Shown here piece after piece: positions 1 to 6,572 of a stretch of 10,337 nucleotides of DNA. Origin of the DNA: Phycisphaerales bacterium (GTDB taxonomy: Bacteria; Planctomycetota; Phycisphaerae; Phycisphaerales; SM1A02); contig SLJD01000156.1 in assembly GCA_007135295.1 (NCBI GenBank), positions 1-10,337 on the forward strand. The letters run 5' to 3'. The notes beneath the pieces were generated by a model. It ran no database searches. It saw only the letters and a list, made by a program, of their open reading frames with translations, and was not told the origin of the DNA. The stretch's first letter is position 1. The number at the start of each line of letters is the position of its first letter. A program made the translations under genes and the position numbers.

Positions 1-1226
1 CCCAGGCCATCCGAAGCGCCCGTCACGCGAAACAGTTCGGCGTGACATTCGGCCCGCCGTCGATCGATGCCGAAGCCGTTCAACGGTGGATCGAACAGGC
101 CACCGCCGCGCTCGGCAAGGGGCTCGGCTCGCTGGCGAAAAAGCACGGCGTCGAACTGCTGCGCGGCCGGGCGGTGTTTGAATCATCCAAGACCGTCGCC
201 GTCCGCGGCGGTTCCGTGCCGCGTGTCAAGTTCCGCCGGGCGATCATCGCCGTCGGCTCCGCGCCGGCGCCGCATCCGGCCTTCGACTTCAATGCCCCGG
301 CCGTCTGGACACCGGACGACGCCGTCACCGTCCCCGCGATCCCGTCGACGCTTCTCGTGGTCGGCGGCGATTATCTCGCGCTGGAACTGGCCAACGCCTA
401 CGCTGCGCTCGGCAGCCGGGTGACGCTCGTTTACGAAGGCGGAGCGCTGCTTGAAGAAGCCGACCGCGACGTCTTCCGCCCGGTGGACAAGCGGCTCAAG
501 CAGTCGCTCGAACACGTCGGCCTGAACACCGCCGTGAGCAGCGCCACCGCGGACGAGGGCGGCGTGACCGTGGCGTTCGACGGCCCGGATGCGCCGCCAA
601 CGACCACGTTCGACCGTGTCATTGTCAGTTGCGGCCGCACGCCGCTGACCGGTGAACTCAACCTGTCGACGACAAACGTTGAACTTGAGCGGGACGCGAT
701 CGCCGTAGACGACCGGATGCGCACGAACGATTCGAGGATTCTCGCTGCCGGCGACGTCACGGGCCTGCCGTTTCTTGCCGACCGCGCCCTCGTTCAGGGC
801 CGGATCGCCGGCGAGGTCGCTGCGGGGCACGACACCGCGTTCGACATGGAAGCGGTGCCGACGACCGTTTTCACCGATCCGGAGATCGCGTGGGTCGGTC
901 TCAGCGAACACCAGGCCGTCGCCGAGGGCATCACGTACGAGACCATCCGCCAGCCGTGGGGCGCCTCCGGCCGGGCGGTCGGCCTCGGCCGGCCCGACGG
1001 TGTGACGAAGGTCATCTACGAGCCGGGCAGCGAACTTGTTCTCGGCATCGGCATTGCCGGCCTCGAGGCGAGCGAAATCATCGGCGCAGCCGCCCTCGCC
1101 ATAGAAATGGGCGCGACCCTCACCGATCTCGCTGACACCATCCATCCCCATCCCACCCGCAGCGAAATGCTCAGCGACGCCTGTCGTGCTGCGCTGCATG
1201 CCGCGCATCACTCCGCGACGGCGTGA
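1..1226 (+). CDS. lpdA: Dihydrolipoyl dehydrogenase-like flavoprotein (E3), 5' end outside window
   Basis: The reading frame is open from base 3, upstream of the GTG at 42, and reads in a family-typical way (QAIRSARHAKQFGV), so the gene is cut by the window edge and GTG 42 is not the start. About 407 residues are visible against ~465 for the family; the missing part would hold the N-terminal FAD GxGxxG motif and the redox disulfide. Visible: the central nucleotide-binding fold (GGDYLALELA, from 363), the second FAD motif (ILAAGDVTG, near 738-764), and the dimerisation domain with the His-Glu pair of the family (HPHPTRSE, 1143-1166). The C-terminus fits E3 of 2-oxoacid dehydrogenase complexes, which reoxidises dihydrolipoamide with NAD+ in the cytoplasm. 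It lacks the C-terminal Cys pair of mercuric reductase. The nucleotide-binding fingerprint is atypical (see findings), so another disulfide-reductase role is possible. Confidence 0.85.
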   Translation, partial: QAIRSARHAKQFGVTFGPPSIDAEAVQRWIEQATAALGKGLGSLAKKHGVELLRGRAVFESSKTVAVRGGSVPRVKFRRAIIAVGSAPAPHPAFDFNAPAVWTPDDAVTVPAIPSTLLVVGGDYLALELANAYAALGSRVTLVYEGGALLEEADRDVFRPVDKRLKQSLEHVGLNTAVSSATADEGGVTVAFDGPDAPPTTTFDRVIVSCGRTPLTGELNLSTTNVELERDAIAVDDRMRTNDSRILAAGDVTGLPFLADRALVQGRIAGEVAAGHDTAFDMEAVPTTVFTDPEIAWVGLSEHQAVAEGITYETIRQPWGASGRAVGLGRPDGVTKVIYEPGSELVLGIGIAGLEASEIIGAAALAIEMGATLTDLADTIHPHPTRSEMLSDACRAALHAAHHSATA

Positions 1227-1241
1227 CGCCTCGGCCTCGCC

Positions 1242-2534
1242 TCATCCCGCGCGACGCTTTTGGCGGGCATCGATCGACAGCGCCGCCGAGACGAGCGTGA
1301 TCGCAGCGATGATGTACGCCACGCACAGCAACGCAATCACCTCGATCGAGACCCCGCGGTCGATCAGCCAGCCCATGCCGAACGGGGACAGCGACGTTGA
1401 GACCACCATCAGCGCGCTTGTCAACGCGCGAATCGCGCCGATGTGCTGCACGCCGTAAAGCTCCGCCCAGAGCGTTCCGACGATGTTGTTGACCATCCCG
1501 CTGGTGAGCCCGGCAAAGATCATGAAAACAAACGCCACAGCGGGGTGATCGAACAACACGAGGTGCACCACGCCGATCGCCATCGGCCAGAGGAGAAACG
1601 GCATCAGGCGGCGGGCGGAGAACCGGTCGATCAGCACGCCGGACAGAAGCGACGCCGGCACCTGCGCCGCGGCGAAGCCGACGAACGATGATGCGAAGAG
1701 CGGCGCGGTCCAGTCCTTCGCTTCAATGAGAATCGTCTGGTGAAACAGCAGCCCCGTCACGATAAACGCCTGGGCGAGCGCGGCAGGAAGGATGCAGTAG
1801 AACCGCCAGTCCCGCACAACCTCGCCCCGCGTCCACTGCCGGCCGGCCCACGCCGGGTGTCGCGTCGTGCCGCCTGAATCTCCGGCTGAGTCAGCGTGAC
1901 GGCGCATCTGCACGACGTAACGCCCATGGCGGACGGTCTGGCCGCGCAGCAGCCAGAGAATCAGCGGAATCAGCCCCACCGCCAGAACCAGCCCGTACGT
2001 CAGCCACGTCTGCCGCCACGTCAGCAGCGCGAGCATCGCCACGCCCATCGTCGGGAAGATCGCCTCGCCCAGCGGATGGCCGAGGCCGGCGATGCTCATC
2101 GCGCGCCCGCGGCCGTGATCGAAATACCGGGCCATGCTCGTCATCGCCGTGTGCCCCATCAGCCCCTGCCCGGCGAAGCGCAGCAGAAACAACCCGACAA
2201 GTAGCACGATGACGTGCGGCGAGACGGCGATCACCACGCACGCCAGCGCCAGCCCCGCGCAGACATACGACGCGAATCGCCGCAGGTCCGTCCGGTCGAT
2301 CCACCCGCCGACCGTGATCAGCGTCAGGCCGCTCATCAGCGTCGCGATCGAGTAGACGAGGCCGAACCCCCCGGCCGTCAGGTCGAACGTCTGCCGGATG
2401 TCGATCGCGAAGACGCCGACGAAGAACGTCTGCCCGAAACTCGAGAAGAACGTCAGCGCCAGGCCGAACGCCAGGAAGCGGCGGTTGGTCAGCAGGAACG
2501 TCAGGTAAGCGCGAATCTGCGTGCTCCGTGACAA
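1242..2534 (-). CDS. MFS transporter, 12 membrane segments
   Basis: A 430-residue inner-membrane protein with about 12 hydrophobic helices in two halves joined by a polar loop (residues ~199-237). The MFS motif A is clear between helices 2 and 3 (GGWIDRTDLRRF, residues 76-87) and is echoed in the second half (SGVLIDRFSARR, ~298-309), as expected from the internal duplication of the family. The substrate cannot be assigned. The gene starts 49 bases after the stop of the M42 peptidase on the same strand, so co-transcription is likely. The start is uncertain: TTG at 2534 places helix 1 sensibly, but the purine-rich CGGGGA abuts it without a spacer; no in-frame ATG lies between the peptidase stop and helix 1. 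Its stop lies 15 bases from the convergent flavoprotein stop, with no visible terminator. Confidence 0.88.
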   Translation of the reverse strand: MSRSTQIRAYLTFLLTNRRFLAFGLALTFFSSFGQTFFVGVFAIDIRQTFDLTAGGFGLVYSIATLMSGLTLITVGGWIDRTDLRRFASYVCAGLALACVVIAVSPHVIVLLVGLFLLRFAGQGLMGHTAMTSMARYFDHGRGRAMSIAGLGHPLGEAIFPTMGVAMLALLTWRQTWLTYGLVLAVGLIPLILWLLRGQTVRHGRYVVQMRRHADSAGDSGGTTRHPAWAGRQWTRGEVVRDWRFYCILPAALAQAFIVTGLLFHQTILIEAKDWTAPLFASSFVGFAAAQVPASLLSGVLIDRFSARRLMPFLLWPMAIGVVHLVLFDHPAVAFVFMIFAGLTSGMVNNIVGTLWAELYGVQHIGAIRALTSALMVVSTSLSPFGMGWLIDRGVSIEVIALLCVAYIIAAITLVSAALSIDARQKRRAG

Positions 2535-2583
2535 TCCCCGGCAGTGACATCGCGGCGAACATGGCCGGGGAAGAGAGAACCGG

Positions 2584-3693
2584 TCACTTCACCGTGGGAA
2601 TCCACGCGGCCACGAGATCGACAGCGGCCTGCAGGTCGGCCTTGTCGATCGATTCGGTGACGGTATGGATGTACCGCGTGCCCACGACGATCGCCCCGGT
2701 CTTTGCCCCGGCGTTGGCCCGCTGGATCATCGCCCCGTCCTGGCCGCCGCGGGGAAGGATGCACCGCTGGTGCGGGATCTTCTTCTTTTCCGAGACCGCG
2801 CAGAGGTCGCTGACAAGCTGGTAGTCGGCGATCATCGATGAATCCTGAACCATGATCCCCACGCCCTCGCCGTGCTGCGTGACGCGCTCGGTCTCGGGGA
2901 CGCCGGGCGTGTCGACGGCGAGCGTCGTGTCGAGGCCGATGCCGTAGTCCGCGTCGATGTGGTTCGCCGCCGTCAGCGCCCCGCGCAGGCCGACCTCTTC
3001 CTGAACGGTGAAGGCGACGACGACCTCCGCGGCGTGGCGGGCGGACTGGCTTCGCGAGGCGGCGAGTTTGCGCACCGCTTCGATCGCGACGTAACAGGCG
3101 ATGCGGTTGTCGAGCGCCTTCGAGACGACCTTCTGCGGCTGGTCGATAAACGGCTCGTGCATGACGACGTAGTCGCCGACCTGCACGGCCTTTCTCACCT
3201 CGTCGGCGTCCATGCCCAGGTCGACGAAGAACTCGTTTGCTTCGGGCACTTTCTTGCGGTCCTCGGGGCTGGCGATATGCACCGGCCGGCCGCCGGGGTT
3301 CATCACGCCGACGAAATCGCCGCGCTCCGTGCAGACCAGCACGCGGCGGGAGAACAGGTTTCGCGTATCGAACCCGCCGGCGGGGTTCACCCAGAGAAAC
3401 CCCTTGTCGTCGACGTGGCGGACGTAGAAACCGATCTCGTCCATGTGGGCGGCGAGCATGATCCGCGTCGGCTGCTTCGCGTCAGTGGCGGACTTCTTCG
3501 ACTTCTTCCCCTTCTTGGACGTTGACGAGCGGCCGCTCACCGGGCGGCGGGTGCAGATGAGCGATCCCATCGCGTCGACATGCACTTCATCAAACAGGCC
3601 GTCGATCTCCTGTTCAATAAGTGAACGGACGCGTTCTTCCCGGCCGGGCACGCCCGGCGTCTCACACAGTCGTCGAAGCAGTTCCAGATTCAT
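2584..3693 (-). CDS. M42 family zinc/cobalt aminopeptidase (TET-like)
   Basis: A 369-residue member of peptidase family M42, cytoplasmic dinuclear metallo-aminopeptidases that usually assemble into large tetrahedral (TET) particles and trim peptides. By alignment to the family pattern the metal and catalytic residues are all present: H83 in AAHMDEIG, D195 in KALDNR, the base E232 with ligand E233 in QEEVGLRG, D255 in GIGLDTT, and H343 in TRYIHT. The start ATG is preceded by GAGGAG 11 bases upstream. The odd feature is a lysine/serine-rich insert at residues ~54-74 (KKGKKSKKS), between the N-terminal strands and the AHMDE motif, making the protein slightly longer than the usual 340-360 residues. 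It is first in a likely two-gene unit with the MFS transporter, which could handle peptidase products or be unrelated. Endoglucanase labels sometimes given to this family are probably wrong. Confidence 0.93.
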   Translation of the reverse strand: MNLELLRRLCETPGVPGREERVRSLIEQEIDGLFDEVHVDAMGSLICTRRPVSGRSSTSKKGKKSKKSATDAKQPTRIMLAAHMDEIGFYVRHVDDKGFLWVNPAGGFDTRNLFSRRVLVCTERGDFVGVMNPGGRPVHIASPEDRKKVPEANEFFVDLGMDADEVRKAVQVGDYVVMHEPFIDQPQKVVSKALDNRIACYVAIEAVRKLAASRSQSARHAAEVVVAFTVQEEVGLRGALTAANHIDADYGIGLDTTLAVDTPGVPETERVTQHGEGVGIMVQDSSMIADYQLVSDLCAVSEKKKIPHQRCILPRGGQDGAMIQRANAGAKTGAIVVGTRYIHTVTESIDKADLQAAVDLVAAWIPTVK

Positions 3694-3924
3694 GCGTTGA
3701 CAAACTCCTCTTCACAGCATGCGGTCCCGCCGACGCAAGCCCCCAATGGTTCGTTTCGGCGGGTCCATTCCAGTGGCCCAAAGCCGTCGGGATTGCTTCC
3801 GGGGACACTTGCAATGGCTCGGACGGGCCACTGCGGGCGGATTTCCGATGGCGGGTTTTTCTTCCGGGGCCGGGGGCTACGATGTGACCCCGTCGTGACG
3901 GGATCGCCCTCGGAGACGTTTATC
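3694..3924. promoter_or_regulatory. Divergent intergenic region between M42 peptidase and ygfZ
   Basis: This 231-base spacer must carry the 5' control signals of both divergent units. It holds an 8-bp perfect inverted repeat, CCCGCCGA (3726-3733) and TCGGCGGG (3756-3763), which would lie in the leader or promoter of the peptidase. It also holds a tight inverted repeat CCCGTC-GT-GACGGG (3889-3902) just upstream of ygfZ. A weak sigma70-like pair for ygfZ is TTTTTC (3856-3861) and TACGAT (3878-3883) with a 16-base spacer; the second inverted repeat would then sit on the transcription start. The ygfZ reading frame stays open back to 3697, but the good ribosome site at 3912 argues that this stretch is not translated. 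Confidence 0.35.
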
Positions 3925-5304
3925 ATGCTGCACGAGACGCCATTACGCAAACACCACGAGCAGTACGTCGACGACCTCACCGCCGAGCGGCAGGCCCGGC
4001 AGTCGGACGTGACGGCTGATCGACCCGGCGCCGCCAGCGCCGAGATCCGCTCGCACGAGATTCCGTACATTCCCTACGCCGTCGGCGACGCCACCGAGGC
4101 CGCGTGCGAACTCGTCGCCGCGTTCAGCGACCTGGAACTCGAATACAGCGCGATCCGCAAGGGTTGCGGCGTCTTCGACGCGTCGCATCGTGGCACGATC
4201 GAGGTCACGGGATCCGAACGCGTCGATTTTCTCAGCCGCATGCTCACCCAGTCGCTCGACGGTCTGGCTGCCGGCGACGCGCGCGAGTCATTCTGGCTCA
4301 ACCGCAAAGGTCGTATCGAAGCCGACCTGCTCCTCGGGCAATTCAACGATCCGCCCGACGCCGACCGCATGCTCATCAGCGTCGACATCAACCAGGCCGC
4401 ATCGACCGTCGAAACACTTGACGCGTACATCTTCAGCGAAGATGTGGCCCTGCGGGACGCGTCCAGCGATTATCACCACCTTACGCTTGACGGCGCCCTC
4501 GCCATTGACGTGCTGCGTGTCGCGAGTGAGACGCCCGAGTTGGAGCTTGAACCCGGCCGCACCGCCCGCGTGATGATCCGCGATGTACCCGTTACCGCCA
4601 TCCGGCGCGACACCGTCGGCCAGCCGGGGGTGGAACTGATCGTCGCCTGGGACGAAACGCCGACCGTCTGGAAGACGCTGCTGCTCACCGACGCGACGAT
4701 CGGCGAAGGCAAGCGGCGCATCCGCCCGATCGGCTGGTACGCCTACAACATCGCCCGCATCGAAGCGGGCACGCCGATCTTCAACGTCGACTTCGGCACG
4801 AACAACCTGCCGCATGAAAGCGGCCTGCTCCACGATCGGGTGAACTTCAAGAAGGGATGCTACCTCGGCCAGGAAGTCGTCGCCCGGATGGAGAGTCTCG
4901 GCCGGCCCGCCCGGCTTCTCACCGGCTTTCGCATGCACGACGACGAGCGACAGCCCGTCGCCGGCGCTCAGGTCTTCGAACGCCAGGACGACGGTTCGAT
5001 CGGCGGGCCGGTCGGCATCGTCACCTCGTCGACGATCAGCCCGCTTCTCGGCGCCGCGTCGATCGGCTTCGCCATGATCAAGACCGCCCACGCGACCGAC
5101 GGCGCGGGTGTCATCATCGATGCCGACGGCGAGCAGTCCACCGCGACGCTTCTACCGATGAACCGGTTCGTCGAGGACTGCAATCTTTCGCAGAGCATCG
5201 GCGGGAGGAACGCCGATTCCTCGGCCTCAGCCAGCCACGCGGCGGCTGTTGATGACGGCGCCGACGCCCGGGCCGCGACCGACAGGCAAGGAGAACAGCC
5301 ATGA
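3925..5304 (+). CDS. ygfZ: YgfZ/GcvT-family folate-binding protein (iron-sulfur cluster maintenance)
   Basis: A 459-residue protein of the YgfZ branch of the GcvT aminomethyltransferase family. The signature KGCYLGQE (residues 310-317), with the functionally important Cys of YgfZ, is intact and follows the typical RIEAGTPIF...NNLPHES stretch (278-299). The N-terminal folate-binding fold begins near residue 74 (YSAIRKGCGVFDASHRG). YgfZ proteins bind tetrahydrofolate and support assembly or repair of Fe-S enzymes such as MiaB in the cytoplasm; true GcvT lacks the KGC motif. I chose ATG 3925 because GGAG (3912-3915) lies 9 bases upstream; the frame extends 76 codons further without support. There is an N-terminal extension of ~70 residues, and a low-complexity Ala/Ser/Asp tail after ~415, so it is longer than E. 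coli YgfZ (~326). The stop overlaps the next start as ATGA. Confidence 0.9.
   Translation: MLHETPLRKHHEQYVDDLTAERQARQSDVTADRPGAASAEIRSHEIPYIPYAVGDATEAACELVAAFSDLELEYSAIRKGCGVFDASHRGTIEVTGSERVDFLSRMLTQSLDGLAAGDARESFWLNRKGRIEADLLLGQFNDPPDADRMLISVDINQAASTVETLDAYIFSEDVALRDASSDYHHLTLDGALAIDVLRVASETPELELEPGRTARVMIRDVPVTAIRRDTVGQPGVELIVAWDETPTVWKTLLLTDATIGEGKRRIRPIGWYAYNIARIEAGTPIFNVDFGTNNLPHESGLLHDRVNFKKGCYLGQEVVARMESLGRPARLLTGFRMHDDERQPVAGAQVFERQDDGSIGGPVGIVTSSTISPLLGAASIGFAMIKTAHATDGAGVIIDADGEQSTATLLPMNRFVEDCNLSQSIGGRNADSSASASHAAAVDDGADARAATDRQGEQP
5288..5293 (+). promoter_or_regulatory. Ribosome binding site of the small membrane protein, inside ygfZ
   Basis: AAGGAG lies 7 bases before ATG 5301 and is embedded in the last codons of ygfZ. 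With the ATGA stop/start overlap it supports coupled translation and shows that the short downstream ORF is a real gene. Confidence 0.75.
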
Positions 5305-5618
5305 TCCTCGGCTTGATGCCACGGCTGCCAGCGCTTCTCGCAACGGCCGCCAGTGATGACGGCGAGATGCCCGGCTTTCAAGAGATGATGGAGGAGGCCT
5401 CAGCCGTTGAGCTCGGCCTCATCGCCGCCGGCATCGTGCTGACCGTCGCGGTCACCGTCTTCTTCATCGTCGCCATCTGGTACTTGCACCGCTCCGCCCA
5501 GGCGTCGAGGACTTCGGCTTCGGACGTCGATTCCACAGCACAGACGCTGCCGGAACAGGACGCCGCTTCGGAACACCGGGGCGAGCAACCTGCCGACCAT
5601 CCGTCGTCATCCTCGTAA
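5301..5618 (+). CDS. Small single-pass membrane protein, unknown function
   Basis: A 105-residue protein that I do not recognise. Residues 1-17 are mildly hydrophobic (MILGLMPRLPALLATAA) and could be a short signal or a weak anchor. Residues ~37-62 form a strong membrane helix (ELGLIAAGIVLTVAVTVFFI and onward) ending in the aromatic/basic interface WYLHR. The C-terminal ~40 residues are polar, rich in Ser, Asp, Glu and Gln, and probably disordered. Positive charge directly after the helix suggests the tail is cytoplasmic. Expression is strongly supported by AAGGAG 7 bases upstream and the 4-base overlap with ygfZ, so it is co-translated with that protein. No cofactor-binding motif is visible. 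A membrane-tethering or accessory role near Fe-S proteins is a guess from position only. Confidence 0.75.
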   Translation: MILGLMPRLPALLATAASDDGEMPGFQEMMEEASAVELGLIAAGIVLTVAVTVFFIVAIWYLHRSAQASRTSASDVDSTAQTLPEQDAASEHRGEQPADHPSSSS

Positions 5619-5696
5619 GGCAGGCGTACACCTGAGACGCCGCTCTGGGAGCGTGTTCCGCGCGACACCGGCCGGCGCGCACCGCGAAACTCCAAA
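5619..5696. other. Convergent intergenic gap with a weak hairpin
   Basis: These 78 bases separate two converging stops. A 5-bp stem with a 3-base loop (CGCTC-TGG-GAGCG, 5641-5653) is followed only by TGTT, so it is a poor intrinsic terminator candidate. Nothing else stands out. Confidence 0.3.
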
Positions 5697-6572
5697 TCAC
5701 CAGCCGTAGACCCAGGCAAGCGCCGGCCCGACAAGGGCGAGTCCCGCCTGAAGGGCGGCGAAAACGGCGAGCCAGACGAACGCGGTGTTCGAGTTGATCC
5801 GGAACGCGGCGAGAACAAGCCCGTACACGCCGGCCAGCAGCAGCACGAACTGCACGCCGTGTTCGAGGCCGCGGTGTTCGAAGTCGATCAAGAAGACGAC
5901 CGAGACGACGGCCATGATCGCCAGCATTCGCGCCGCGGCGATCGTCCGGTCACCGACGCGGGCGGCATCGAGCACGGCGACGATGTACAGCGCCGCCAGG
6001 CCGAGCGCAGCGGACATGCCGATGAGAAGGACGTATCGGACGACGCCGCCGATCCGGGCGAGCACGCCGACCTCGTCGTCTTCGTACAACCCACCGGCCC
6101 CGGCAAGGTATGAGACGATCATGACCAGCCCCGCCATCGCGGCGACGATGCACGGCGCCTGCCAGTCGCCCCAGCCCGGCTGGCAGTAGATGGGCCGGCC
6201 GGTCTTCGATGCCCCGTTGCCGACGGTATCGTCGATAACGTCACCCGAACCATCATCGGTGGAAGGTGGCGGCCGGTGCGCCGAGCCGGTTGGTTCATCG
6301 CGCGGGGATCCGACACCGGAAGCCGCTTCTTCCGCCGGATCGAAACCGCAGCGCAGGCAGACAGACGCATCCGGCTCGGGCATCGGCGCCCCGCAACTCG
6401 GGCAGAAGGCGTGCTCGCCGCCCGACTCACCCGCGGGTATCTCCGGGCCGGTTTCCAGCGGTTCGGGCGGTTTTTTTTCTTCCGGGGGCGGTTCGAGGTT
6501 GTACTGGTCGGGACGATCAGCATCGTCGCCACTGCTGCCATCGCCGCCCTGCCAGGGATCGCGCTCAGTCAC
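5697..6572 (-). CDS. Zinc-ribbon membrane protein, unknown function
   Basis: A 291-residue protein in three parts. Residues 1-53 are acidic and proline-rich (PPPEEKKPPEP) and likely disordered. Residues 57-75 hold a compact zinc ribbon: CPSC (C57, C60) and CLRC (C72, C75), an arrangement typical of short N-terminal zinc ribbons on bacterial membrane proteins. After a second polar linker (76-130) come about five membrane helices (roughly 141-160, 178-200, 213-231, 238-257, 264-286) with few charged residues; the soluble part is probably cytoplasmic. Function is unknown. The start is GTG at 6572, with GAGGAA (6582-6587) 9 bases upstream; it overlaps the preceding stop as GTGA, so translation is coupled to the phosphoglycerate mutase-like gene. 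The stretch of eight A (minus strand, 6478-6471) encodes EKK in the linker. Confidence 0.8.
   Translation of the reverse strand: MTERDPWQGGDGSSGDDADRPDQYNLEPPPEEKKPPEPLETGPEIPAGESGGEHAFCPSCGAPMPEPDASVCLRCGFDPAEEAASGVGSPRDEPTGSAHRPPPSTDDGSGDVIDDTVGNGASKTGRPIYCQPGWGDWQAPCIVAAMAGLVMIVSYLAGAGGLYEDDEVGVLARIGGVVRYVLLIGMSAALGLAALYIVAVLDAARVGDRTIAAARMLAIMAVVSVVFLIDFEHRGLEHGVQFVLLLAGVYGLVLAAFRINSNTAFVWLAVFAALQAGLALVGPALAWVYGW

Noticed and set aside
183..1211. A 342-codon open frame on the minus strand opposite the flavoprotein gene
   Set aside because: It is an antisense shadow of a GC-rich gene, rich in Arg, Gly and Ala with no family signature, while the opposite strand encodes a clear flavoprotein.
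1891..2562. An ATG-started frame (MFAAMSLPGIV) on the minus strand that could imply a frameshift in the MFS gene
   Set aside because: The MFS frame is complete from TTG 2534 with all 12 helices; the ATG frame quickly becomes Arg/Asp/Ala-rich shadow sequence, so no frameshift is needed.
3697..3924. A 76-codon upstream extension of the ygfZ frame
   Set aside because: There is a good ribosome site 9 bases before ATG 3925, the extension overlaps the region needed for two divergent promoters, and its sequence has no family resemblance.
4288..5091. A 267-codon minus-strand frame opposite ygfZ
   Set aside because: The + strand carries the intact KGCYLGQE signature and the whole conserved fold; the minus frame has shadow-like composition.
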